IMG/VR virus record: IMGVR_UViG_3300023174_005589
Span: 1 to 25,749 of that record
DNA length: 25,749 bases
Origin: a virus
Direction: 5' to 3' (one strand)
Positions 16,340 through 23,551 of this stretch are shown here, one piece after another. Every line of letters begins with the position of its first letter. Within the stretch, counting starts at the first letter, position 1. The notes under the pieces were generated by a model. That model made no database searches. It was not told the origin of the DNA and saw only the letters and a list, made by a program, of their open reading frames with translations. A program made the translations under genes and the position numbers.

Positions 16340-17886
16340 TGGACAGAGACAATTTAACCGCAAAACAAAAGGATTATGCTACTTTTTTGCCAGCACTCAG
16401 CAGTTTTTATGCCACATACGTAGGCAAGCAGCGGCACGATCCTAATTTTGTACCACAAAATCGCATACCAGCTGACTTTGAAAGTGGTATCGAAGGATTA
16501 AATTGGCTCAATCCCGATGCAGCATATTTCCCTTATCAATGGGCACTATACTCTGCAGGACATGCGGAATTAGACATAAACAAACATGCGCCCAAAGAAG
16601 ACATGGTTCGCAACCGTGATCGTGCCAATAGTTTTGTCTTAGGTGATAGTGGCGGTTTCCAAATTGGTAAAGGTGTTTGGGAGGGCAACTGGAAAGATCC
16701 AAATTGCCCAAAGGCACAAAAGAAACGCGAATTGGTTCTGTCGTGGATGGACACGTACATGGATCGAGGTATGATTTTAGACATACCTGCATGGGTTTGC
16801 AGATCCCCTGCAGGTCGCAAGGCCACCGGCATTACCAGTTACACTGAAGCAGTGCAGGGCACTTACATCAATAACGATTACTTTATGAAGAATCGCAATG
16901 GTAACTGTAAGTTTCTCAATGTTTTGCAGGGAGAAAATCATACCGAAGCCGACGACTGGTATGATTGCATGAAAAAGTACTGCGACCCAACACAGTACGC
17001 ACAGCCATTCGAAGGGTGGGCCATGGGCGGCCAAAACATGTGTGACATACATTTGGTGTTGCGCAGATTAGTGGCATTGAGATTTGATGGGCTTCTAGAA
17101 AAAGGACTACACGACTGGATGCACTTTTTGGGCACCAGTAAATTGGCATGGGCCTGCATGTTGACTGATTTGCAACGTGCGGTACGCAAATATCACAATG
17201 AAAACTTTACCATAAGTTTTGACTGTGCCAGTCCATTTCTGGCCACAGCCAATGGGCAAATATATATCGAAACCGAGATTGTCGATCGAAGCAACTGGAC
17301 CTATCGAATGAAAGGATCCGTTGACGATAAAAAATATGCTAAAGATTCGCGTAGATTTCGTGATGCAGTATTGCAAGATCAAATATTCGATAGATTTACC
17401 GAAAGTCCTGTAAGTGCAAGACTCAAAATCAGTGATGTTTGTAATTACGCACCCGGCGACCTAAATAAAATTGGCAAAGAAGGAAAAACCAGTTGGGATA
17501 GTTTTAGTTACTGTTTGCAAATGGGGCATAATGTGTGGGCCCACATCAGTGCAGTTCAAGAAGCCAACAGGCAATATGATCAAAATATAACCCCAAGAAT
17601 GCTAATTCAAGAAAATTTTGATCGAATAGCATTCCGAGATGTGGTTGATTCCATATTTGCTACTAGCGATCGAGGTACTGCGGAAAAAATTATCGAAGAT
17701 TATAATAAATTTTGGTTAGGAATAACTGGCACACGCGGAGCAAGCGGCAAACGATCCATCAATGCCAGCACCTCATTCAATAATTTGTTTGAAATAGTCG
17801 ACGATGTAATCGAGGAAGACAACGAACCGTTTGATACATTAGATGAGTCAAAGTTAGATCAATTGGAAAACAATACAGAGGACTAA
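16339..17886 (+). CDS. dpdA: TGT/DpdA-like 7-deazaguanine transglycosylase
   Basis: 515 residues. It carries the tRNA-guanine transglycosylase active-site signatures: LGDSGGFQIG with Asp103 (general base), LNVLQGE, FEGWAMGG (the substrate-binding Gly-Gly), HFLGTS, and ISFDCASP with Asp295 as nucleophile. Spacing is like bacterial TGT (Asp102 and Asp280 in Zymomonas). The C-terminal CxCxxC zinc site of tRNA-type TGT is not obvious, and the length is greater than TGT (about 380), which fits DpdA, the DNA-directed relative that swaps guanine for a 7-deazaguanine. The dpdA assignment rather than tgt is inferred from this, from phage context and from nearby folE and queD-like genes. C-terminal tail (about 475-515) is acidic. 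It starts one base inside the clamp stop codon. Confidence 0.75.
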   Translation: MDRDNLTAKQKDYATFLPALSSFYATYVGKQRHDPNFVPQNRIPADFESGIEGLNWLNPDAAYFPYQWALYSAGHAELDINKHAPKEDMVRNRDRANSFVLGDSGGFQIGKGVWEGNWKDPNCPKAQKKRELVLSWMDTYMDRGMILDIPAWVCRSPAGRKATGITSYTEAVQGTYINNDYFMKNRNGNCKFLNVLQGENHTEADDWYDCMKKYCDPTQYAQPFEGWAMGGQNMCDIHLVLRRLVALRFDGLLEKGLHDWMHFLGTSKLAWACMLTDLQRAVRKYHNENFTISFDCASPFLATANGQIYIETEIVDRSNWTYRMKGSVDDKKYAKDSRRFRDAVLQDQIFDRFTESPVSARLKISDVCNYAPGDLNKIGKEGKTSWDSFSYCLQMGHNVWAHISAVQEANRQYDQNITPRMLIQENFDRIAFRDVVDSIFATSDRGTAEKIIEDYNKFWLGITGTRGASGKRSINASTSFNNLFEIVDDVIEEDNEPFDTLDESKLDQLENNTED

Positions 17887-18783
17887 ATGAAAAGTTTAAT
17901 TATTGGCATGGGTATTGGTAATCTCTACCAATCAGTATTGGAAAATCTAAACCATCAGATAGTGACGGTGGATAGCAACACAAACTTGTCTGCCGATTAT
18001 ATAAATTTCGTCGACGCCATTCGAGATCACGTAAATTTTGATACGGTGCATATTTGTACACCAAACTTTACACACGAAACCATCGCACGAGCAGTGGCAC
18101 CGCATGCTCGAATTGTTTTTGTAGAAAAACCTGGATTAGAAGATTCGAACGCATGGGGGAAATTAATTACTGATTTTCCAAACACACGTTTTATGATGGT
18201 TAAAAATAACATGTGGCGAGACAATATTAAGAATATGATTCAACAAGTGTCTCACAGCAAAACAGTAAAATTCAAATGGATCAACAAAAATCGTATACCA
18301 AAACCCGGCAGTTGGTTTACCAATAAGGAATTGGCCTACGGGGGGGTAAGCAGAGATCTCATGCCGCATTTGCTTAGTCTTTATGTGGCTGTTAATCAGC
18401 ACTGGCAAGAAACTGTTATTACTGGTTATGAAGCAAGGCGGCAACACGAACTCAAAGACATCATCAGTACCGAATATGGCGAAGTCAATTTAGATGGAGT
18501 ATACAATGTTGATGACGTTTGCAAAATCAAATTTATACGAAACGGTCTGAGTTGGAAACTAGAGTCCAATTGGGCAGATGGCCGAGAGGACAATCGTGCG
18601 ATTGAATTCGAGTTGCATGACGGAACTGTTGAGCGAATTGAGCTTGGCTTGTGCCCAGAATCAGCATATAATAGTATGATCAAAGATGCTATTGCACATG
18701 CAAACAATGATGCTTGGTGGTTGCAACAAAACACCATTGACATTTGGATTCACTCTATGTTGGAAAAATTTAAATGCGAGTAA
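17887..18783 (+). CDS. Gfo/Idh/MocA-family NAD(P)-dependent oxidoreductase
   Basis: 298 residues. The Rossmann start IIGMGIGN (residues 5-12) binds the dinucleotide. VHICTPNFTH and FVEKPG (Glu80-Lys81-Pro82) are family hallmarks, and GGVSRDLMPH gives the catalytic Asp157 and His161 in the usual G-G-x-x-x-D-x-x-x-H spacing. The fold normally oxidises a hydroxyl on a sugar, cyclitol or sugar nucleotide, or reduces a keto group. It is a little shorter than typical (330-380). The ATG directly follows the upstream stop, with AGAGGA about 5 bases before it. The next gene starts 10 bases inside its end. With the dehydrogenase, aminotransferase and glycosyltransferase downstream, a sugar- or cyclitol-building role is inferred. 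Confidence 0.8.
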   Translation: MKSLIIGMGIGNLYQSVLENLNHQIVTVDSNTNLSADYINFVDAIRDHVNFDTVHICTPNFTHETIARAVAPHARIVFVEKPGLEDSNAWGKLITDFPNTRFMMVKNNMWRDNIKNMIQQVSHSKTVKFKWINKNRIPKPGSWFTNKELAYGGVSRDLMPHLLSLYVAVNQHWQETVITGYEARRQHELKDIISTEYGEVNLDGVYNVDDVCKIKFIRNGLSWKLESNWADGREDNRAIEFELHDGTVERIELGLCPESAYNSMIKDAIAHANNDAWWLQQNTIDIWIHSMLEKFKCE

Positions 18784-19661
18784 AATTACTATGCACTGAT
18801 GGTCAGGGAGCGTTCCATGAAGTCCCATGGGACAAACCCAACATTACAGAAAATGAGATTGAAGTTCGAACCATTATGACTGGCGTGTGCCGCAGTGACA
18901 TTGACATGATGCAAGGGCATTTTGGTCCGCTACCTATCAATATGCACGGCCACGAAGGTGTGGGCCAAGTCATGCAAGTGGGCAGCAACATCCAAGATGT
19001 ACAAGCAGGAGACTTTGTGGCCACTCGCGGAGAACCTGCGTATGCTGACTGCTACAATGTTCGTAAAAATGAATATGTAAAAATACCCGCTGCCGAACCC
19101 AAATACATACTAGAGCCGGTGGCCTGCGCAATCAACATTGTCAACCAAAATCGGCAAGCATTGTCAGAGAAAAATGGTGGCCGACTTGCAATTTTAGGCA
19201 GCGGATTTTTAGCACAGATAGTGTATCGTACCTTGGACCTACAAGGATACGAGTACGACATCGATGTCATTGGTCACCACAACAAGGAAACATGGCCCAA
19301 TCTAAAACAATCACTGAGCGGGGTCTATGATGTCATTGTTGATTTGAGCTCTCGTACAGATTACCTCTCGGGCGAACATATCAACAATAATGCATTGATC
19401 ATATTTGCAGTCGAAAAACAAGTAAATCAAAATTTTGGTCCTTTGTTATGGAAGTCCTGTAACATTAATTTTCCCAGCCCCAGAACACCAGATTTTTACC
19501 ATGCCATGGTGCTGGCAAGAGATTACATAGAAAATGGTCTACTAGAAGTTGACAAGTTTTGGACTCGTGCGTATAATAGAACTACAGAATGGCAACAAGC
19601 ATTTGATGATGGCGCAAACAGACCTGTAGGTTACAGCAGAGGGTACATTGTATGGGATTGA
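18774..19661 (+). CDS. Zinc-type alcohol dehydrogenase-like protein (short, no structural zinc site)
   Basis: 295 residues. A GroES-like catalytic domain is recognisable: GVCRSD (Cys39, Asp42) and MHGHEGVG (His60, Glu61), the catalytic zinc and proton-relay positions, followed by VQAGDFVA. The Rossmann segment is LAILGSGFLAQIVY. The four-Cys structural zinc loop of classical ADHs is missing, and the protein is about 45-50 residues shorter than normal medium-chain ADHs (about 340). It overlaps the end of the Gfo/Idh gene by 10 bases, so the two are probably translated together. Likely oxidises or reduces an alcohol or carbonyl on a sugar-like compound; the substrate cannot be told. Confidence 0.75.
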   Translation: MRVKLLCTDGQGAFHEVPWDKPNITENEIEVRTIMTGVCRSDIDMMQGHFGPLPINMHGHEGVGQVMQVGSNIQDVQAGDFVATRGEPAYADCYNVRKNEYVKIPAAEPKYILEPVACAINIVNQNRQALSEKNGGRLAILGSGFLAQIVYRTLDLQGYEYDIDVIGHHNKETWPNLKQSLSGVYDVIVDLSSRTDYLSGEHINNNALIIFAVEKQVNQNFGPLLWKSCNINFPSPRTPDFYHAMVLARDYIENGLLEVDKFWTRAYNRTTEWQQAFDDGANRPVGYSRGYIVWD

Positions 19662-20173
19662 ACACTGAAGAACGACAACAAACGACGTTTTTTACTGGCT
19701 ATGAAGTAGAGCACACCATCGCTTATGGCATGCTTACCTTGTTTGTAGTGGGCACACCCCCACTAGCAGAAATTTTGGAATTGGCTCGAACTCATGAAGT
19801 CAAACAAATTTATTTTGGCACTAGTCAAAGTTTTGATCCCCGGAACATGACTCGAGAAGAATATGCACCATGGGATGAAGTTGTCAGAGGTTGTTTGGAA
19901 GCCGGTTATTGGGTCGCACTAGACTATGATGTACATCACCATGAAGGCATTTTAGAATCTGGCTATTGCGAATACGAACGATTTATTCCCATGATTAGCA
20001 TAAAATTACCCTATATTAATCAGCTGAATTATAATGCCACAATTAAGTTGGATGACAATACATGGGGCGCAACTAATCCTGGAGTGTGGACGCATCACTT
20101 GGCATCGTTGATGCGCAAGGAAAATTACACTTACTGGGATCAGTACACACAAGACAAAGAAATAACAAAATAA
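19652..20173 (+). CDS. Protein of unknown function in the sugar/modification operon
   Basis: 173 residues; I do not recognise the family. It has an alpha/beta look: LTLFVVGTPPLAEILELA (strand then helix), VKQIYFGTSQSFDP (strand ending in Gly-Thr-Ser), a helical WDEVVRGCLEAG, then a strand VALDYDVHHHEGI with an Asp-x-Asp-x-His-His-His cluster that could hold a metal, and a late ISIKLPYI strand. The C-terminal GATNPGVWTHHL segment is also His-rich. It overlaps the preceding dehydrogenase by 10 bases, and co-expression suggests that it acts with those enzymes. No signal peptide or membrane segment. A phosphoesterase- or sugar isomerase-like role is possible but unsupported. Confidence 0.6.
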   Translation: MGLNTEERQQTTFFTGYEVEHTIAYGMLTLFVVGTPPLAEILELARTHEVKQIYFGTSQSFDPRNMTREEYAPWDEVVRGCLEAGYWVALDYDVHHHEGILESGYCEYERFIPMISIKLPYINQLNYNATIKLDDNTWGATNPGVWTHHLASLMRKENYTYWDQYTQDKEITK

Positions 20174-20201
20174 AACTTTTTGCAACAGACCAATTTATAC
20201 T

Positions 20202-20645
20202 ATGACCCTAAACGAACGCGAAACTATTGAACGTCGAAAAGATGCTGCAGAACGTAAAATTTTTGTGCAGTTTCAAAAAGAAGGTGTGCATTGTTATCCT
20301 GCAGCAGCCACTGACCCTCAACTAAAAACCGGAGATGCCTATGATGTATCGTTCCTTGCTAGTCCTCATCGCCACATTTTCCATTTCAGGGTGTCAATCA
20401 GTGTGTGGCACAACGACAGGGACATCGAGTTCATCCAGTTCAAACGCTGGCTCGAATCGTTGTATAGTGGCCAGATTCTAGAACTCAATTACAAAAGTTG
20501 TGAAATGATGGCAGACGATTTGTATCTACAAATTGCCTTAAAGTATCCCGATCGTGATGTTCACATCGAAGTCAGTGAAGATGGCGAGAATGGGTGTTCA
20601 ATTGAGTACAATCGTACTCGTCCTTATCAATCTGTTGTAGTTTAA
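20202..20645 (+). CDS. QueD/PTPS-like T-fold protein, divergent
   Basis: 147 residues. HRHIFHFRVSI (His56, His58) aligns with the HGHSFxVxLxI zinc-binding strand of QueD (6-carboxytetrahydropterin synthase). The following DIEFIQFKRWLESLY matches the DFxxLK helix, and the end, KSCEMMADDLYLQI followed by VHIEVSEDGENGCSIEY (Glu126), matches the PTSExLAxWI...VxVxET...Y tail. His30 could be the third zinc ligand. The L-D-H-H active-site motif is missing, so classical catalysis is doubtful. An alternative is a conserved phage hypothetical with an unrelated fold. The position between the DpdA-like gene and folE supports a 7-deazaguanine role. The ATG has no clear Shine-Dalgarno. Confidence 0.5.
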   Translation: MTLNERETIERRKDAAERKIFVQFQKEGVHCYPAAATDPQLKTGDAYDVSFLASPHRHIFHFRVSISVWHNDRDIEFIQFKRWLESLYSGQILELNYKSCEMMADDLYLQIALKYPDRDVHIEVSEDGENGCSIEYNRTRPYQSVVV

Positions 20646-20658
20646 AGGAGATGTAACT

Positions 20659-20850
20659 GTGTCAAAACTCAGTAAGTTTATCAAGGTTTCAGATAATTTC
20701 ACCGTCAATCGTTATGACAATGGTTTTATGCTGGAAGTCTGTGGTCGTGACAGTAACGAAGATTGGCAGACTGCTAAGATTATCTGCACAACCGAACCAG
20801 AATTGCTGGCACTAATCCAAGAAGTTAATTCAATCACTATTGATGCGTAA
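20659..20850 (+). CDS. Small conserved-looking phage protein, unknown
   Basis: 63 residues from a GTG start, chosen because AAAGGAG (20644-20650) lies 8 bases upstream and the upstream stop is adjacent. The sequence is a likely single small alpha/beta domain: FTVNRYDNGFMLEV (two strands), AKIICTT, and a C-terminal helix PELLALIQEVN. No family is recognised. It is part of the same tightly spaced run as the QueD-like gene. Confidence 0.6.
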   Translation: MSKLSKFIKVSDNFTVNRYDNGFMLEVCGRDSNEDWQTAKIICTTEPELLALIQEVNSITIDA

Positions 20851-20862
20851 GGAGTTCTAAAA

Positions 20863-21096
20863 ATGTCTAATCCTGTATGGCTTAACAAGTACCTGACCAT
20901 GAAGCCCGAAGTCAAGCAGATTTTCAATGATCTAGATGCCTGGCTCAACTATTGCCGGTTTAATCTCATCAAGTATGACCCGGCCGATCTTTACAAGAGC
21001 GTAGAGTATCGCACTTGGCAGGAAAAGCGGCAGCGCAAGCAACAGCAGCAACGCCAAAATCGAGAATATCGCGCACGGAATCAGGCTCAACAATGA
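20863..21096 (+). CDS. Small helical protein with basic, Gln-rich tail, unknown
   Basis: 77 residues. AAGGAG at 20849-20854 gives a good ribosome binding site. The first two thirds are helical (VKQIFNDLDAWLNYCRFNLI); the tail (about 53-77) is mostly Lys, Arg, Gln and Glu, probably a nucleic-acid or protein-binding extension. Small acidic/helical phage proteins of this size occur beside helicase or replication genes in T4-like phages, but I cannot name it. The stop overlaps the start of the glycosyltransferase (ATGA). Confidence 0.6.
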   Translation: MSNPVWLNKYLTMKPEVKQIFNDLDAWLNYCRFNLIKYDPADLYKSVEYRTWQEKRQRKQQQQRQNREYRARNQAQQ

Positions 21097-22166
21097 CGGT
21101 GTTTGTTGTTGATTTAGAATCGGTACCCACTCGCTACACATGCGAGTGGAAAGCACACGTGCCCCAGCTGCTTCGCGCAGCAGGGCACGATGTTTGTGTC
21201 ATTGACGGCCCAAGCGACATTCCTAATGCCACTACTCCCGGTGCCTTTCTTAATTTTGGCGGCACAAACATTTATAAGTCTCAACAAGTTGAAAAAATTT
21301 CAAGGCTGTTTACCCAAGGCAACGTTAATGTTGGTGACCATTTTGTATTCACCGATGCGTGGCATCCAGGCATCATCAACCTAAAGTACATGAGCGAATT
21401 GCTGGGAATTCCTGTTAAAATTCACGCTCTATGGCATGCAGGCAGTTATGATCCGCAAGACTTCTTGGGGCGGTTAATTGGTGATGCTCCATGGGTACGT
21501 CACGCAGAACAGGCTTACTACCATGCCATCGATTACAATTATTTTGCCACAGATTTCCATATCGATCTATTTTCCCACCAACTATTAACACTGCATCCCC
21601 ATTGGAGAGAATGGGCGACGACCGAATCTAAAAAACTGTACCGCACAGGGTGGCCTATGGAATATATGGAAGAGATTCTAAAACCATATAAAAATATTCC
21701 CAAACAAGATCGCATAATCTTTCCACACAGAATTGCTCCAGAAAAACAGGTTGAAATTTTTCGAGATCTTGCAGTCCATATGCCAGAATATGAATGGGTA
21801 GTCTGTCAAGATCAGGAATTGACCAAAGCCGAATATCATAAACTATTGGCCGGTAGCAAAATTGTATTCAGTGCTAATTTGCAAGAAACATTGGGCATCA
21901 GTTGCTACGAGGGCATGCTGGTTGGTGCCATTCCATTGGTTCCTGATAGATTAAGTTATCGAGAAATGTATGACGAAGAGTTTCGATATCCTTCCAAATG
22001 GACTGAAAATTGGGAAAGCTATCAACAGCACAAACTCGAGTTAATGAATTTGATCAAAGACTGCATGACCAATTATAATTATCGCTGGAGTCGAATTTAT
22101 AATAATCAACATAAACTATCCAGTGAATATTTTTCTGCTAACAAAATTCTAAAAAATCTTGAGTAA
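21093..22166 (+). CDS. GT4-type (GT-B fold) glycosyltransferase
   Basis: 357 residues. I chose the ATG at 21093, in an ATGA overlap, rather than the ATG at 21015, which lies inside the preceding gene. The N-terminal half has a strand-helix pattern (VFVVDLES, then LLRAAGHDVCVID). The C-terminal half has IIFPHRIAPEKQVEIF, EWVVCQDQ and the retaining-glycosyltransferase E-x7-E motif ETLGISCYE (Glu265, Glu273), followed by GMLVGAIPLVPDR, which is typical of GT4 acceptor/donor sites. It should move a sugar from a nucleotide-sugar onto an acceptor. Phage GTs often glucosylate modified DNA bases; here the acceptor may be the 7-deazaguanine-bearing DNA or a small sugar product. No transmembrane segment, so cytoplasmic. 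Confidence 0.75.
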   Translation: MTVFVVDLESVPTRYTCEWKAHVPQLLRAAGHDVCVIDGPSDIPNATTPGAFLNFGGTNIYKSQQVEKISRLFTQGNVNVGDHFVFTDAWHPGIINLKYMSELLGIPVKIHALWHAGSYDPQDFLGRLIGDAPWVRHAEQAYYHAIDYNYFATDFHIDLFSHQLLTLHPHWREWATTESKKLYRTGWPMEYMEEILKPYKNIPKQDRIIFPHRIAPEKQVEIFRDLAVHMPEYEWVVCQDQELTKAEYHKLLAGSKIVFSANLQETLGISCYEGMLVGAIPLVPDRLSYREMYDEEFRYPSKWTENWESYQQHKLELMNLIKDCMTNYNYRWSRIYNNQHKLSSEYFSANKILKNLE

Positions 22167-22746
22167 TCCTTTTGATACAATTTTAGAGTTTGAGCAGGCA
22201 CTGGCTGAGTATACCGGTGCGCCTTATGCTATCGCAACTGATTGTTGCACTCATGCACTGGAACTGTGTCTGCGCTATCAAAAGCCCGAGTTTGTGCATT
22301 TTACTGCGTTCACCTATCTTAGTGTGCCCATGACCATGCACAAACTGGGCATTGGTTTCAGTTATCTGGATGAAACCTGGCTGGGGGAATATCAGATCCA
22401 CGGGACCACCGTCTGGGATAGTGCTAGACTACTGGAACCTAGCATGTATCGACCTGGTCAGATGCAATGTCTGAGTTTTGGTTATGACAAACCACTAGAA
22501 ATTGGTCGTGGTGGTGCCGTATTGCTAGATGACCCCTTGGCTTATGAAATCATACGTAGACAACGATACGACGGCAGAATGTTGGAAATCACTCCATGGG
22601 AAAAACAGAGAATATTCCATGTTGGTTATCATTATCGAATGAATCCCGAAGAAGCACAGATGGGTTTGGAAAAACTCCAGTCATTTGAACCCAACACCAG
22701 AATTAAAAAATATCCAGATCTGCGTAAAATTATTATTAGCAGTTGA
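22159..22746 (+). CDS. Short DegT/DnrJ/EryC1-type PLP aminotransferase
   Basis: 195 residues from a TTG start that overlaps the GT gene by 8 bases; no ATG start upstream fits the frame. It has YAIATDCCTHALELCL (substrate/PLP phosphate loop, like SGTxALxLAL), HFTAFTYLSVP, WDSARLL with Asp87 (pyridine N partner) and CLSFGYDKPLEIGRGGAVL with Lys111, the Schiff-base lysine. So the key catalytic residues appear intact although the protein is half the usual 360-400 residues and lacks a C-terminal small domain. It would add an amino group to a keto-sugar or cyclitol. It may be a minimal enzyme, need a partner, or be a degenerate remnant. The -35 box of the folE promoter overlaps its stop codon. Confidence 0.7.
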   Translation: MSNPFDTILEFEQALAEYTGAPYAIATDCCTHALELCLRYQKPEFVHFTAFTYLSVPMTMHKLGIGFSYLDETWLGEYQIHGTTVWDSARLLEPSMYRPGQMQCLSFGYDKPLEIGRGGAVLLDDPLAYEIIRRQRYDGRMLEITPWEKQRIFHVGYHYRMNPEEAQMGLEKLQSFEPNTRIKKYPDLRKIIISS

Positions 22747-22771
22747 CAGCGATCTAAATAAACTTTATATT
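22743..22771 (+). promoter_or_regulatory. Sigma70-type promoter before folE
   Basis: TTGACA at 22743-22748 (overlapping the upstream stop codon) and TATATT at 22766-22771, spacer exactly 17. The spacer holds TCTAAATA (22753-22760), so a late-type promoter may be embedded. AGGG just before the ATG at 22797 serves as a ribosome binding site. Confidence 0.7.
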
Positions 22772-22796
22772 AGTTAATAAATGATTAGGGAAACGT

Positions 22797-23489
22797 ATGA
22801 CAATGGAAATTAGCAAAATTATTCGTGAACGTGTTGAGTCTGCTGGTGATCGTTATTGGGCAGGCGACAACATCAGTCAACACATGAGCGACGATGATCG
22901 TGATCTATTGGTCACCGAACTCACTGAAAAATTCGAAGGAGTACTAGACAGTCTGGTCATTGATCGCGCAAATGATCCCAATAGTTTGGGTACTGCGCGT
23001 AGACTGGCCAAGATGTATGTGTATGAAATCATGGCAGGCCGATATGACCCTGCTCCATGTGCCACAGCCTTTCCTAACGACAGTCAGGAACGCTACGAGG
23101 GCATGTTGGTGGTACGTAGCGAATTGCGCAGCATGTGTAGTCACCACCATCAGCCAGTGAGTGGTGTGGCCTACATTGGTATCATTGCTGCACAAAAACT
23201 AATTGGTCTCAGCAAGTACACACGCATTGCTCAATGGTGTGCTCGTCGTGGCACTCTACAAGAAGAACTCTGCAATGACATTGCCCGAGAGATCATGAAA
23301 GCCACTGGCAGCGAAAATGTTGCTGTTTATATACAAGCCACGCATGGTTGCTGTGAGAATCGTGGCATCATGGCGCACAGCAGTCTAACACAGACCACAG
23401 TACTCAAAGGTGCATTTTACAATGATCAGGGCACCAAGAAAGAGTTTTTTGACAATATTAAACTACAGCAAGAATTTGCTCCTAGATAA
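22797..23489 (+). CDS. folE: GTP cyclohydrolase I (FolE)
   Basis: 230 residues, near E. coli FolE (222). It opens GTP to 7,8-dihydroneopterin triphosphate, the first step of folate and of 7-deazaguanine synthesis. Signatures: SMCSHHHQPVSG with Cys114 and His117 as zinc ligands, the KLIGLSKYTRI segment, RRGTLQEELCNDIA, and ATHGCCENRG with His183 and Cys185 (third zinc ligand). All catalytic residues look intact. In this context it probably feeds a DNA-modification pathway with the DpdA-like and QueD-like proteins rather than host folate. It has its own strong promoter, so it may be expressed separately from the upstream operon. Confidence 0.95.
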   Translation: MTMEISKIIRERVESAGDRYWAGDNISQHMSDDDRDLLVTELTEKFEGVLDSLVIDRANDPNSLGTARRLAKMYVYEIMAGRYDPAPCATAFPNDSQERYEGMLVVRSELRSMCSHHHQPVSGVAYIGIIAAQKLIGLSKYTRIAQWCARRGTLQEELCNDIAREIMKATGSENVAVYIQATHGCCENRGIMAHSSLTQTTVLKGAFYNDQGTKKEFFDNIKLQQEFAPR

Positions 23490-23492
23490 TGC

Positions 23493-23521
23493 TTGACAGA
23501 CAGTGTAAATAGTGTTACTAT
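23493..23521 (+). promoter_or_regulatory. Sigma70-type promoter before the subtilase gene
   Basis: TTGACA at 23493-23498 and TACTAT at 23516-23521, spacer 17. The spacer contains TGTAAATA (23504-23511), and the whole region lies inside an inverted repeat. CTGGAG at 23541-23546 is the ribosome binding site. Confidence 0.55.
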
Positions 23522-23530
23522 TTGACTGTC
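23499..23530. repeat. Imperfect inverted repeat overlapping the subtilase promoter
   Basis: Arms GACAGT-GT-AAATAGT (23499-23513) and ACTATTT-G-ACTGTC (23517-23530) around a 3-base GTT loop; 13 paired bases with one small bulge. It covers the spacer and -10 box. It could be an operator or, as RNA from upstream transcription, a hairpin ending the folE message; no U-run follows. Confidence 0.7.
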
Positions 23531-23551
23531 GTTAACAACTCTGGAGCAAAT

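Noticed and set aside
20180-20201. TTGCAA and TATACT before the QueD-like gene as a promoter
   Set aside because: The spacer is only 10 bases and the -10 box ends at the ATG, so transcription would begin inside the gene.
21015-21092. Earlier ATG for the glycosyltransferase
   Set aside because: It would overlap most of the preceding gene's tail, encodes a low-complexity Ala/Thr/Ser leader, and the ATGA junction at 21093 is the usual pattern here.
23522-23551. Start of the subtilase 10 codons upstream
   Set aside because: It would place ten polar residues before the signal peptide, and it overlaps the promoter; 23552 follows CTGGAG.
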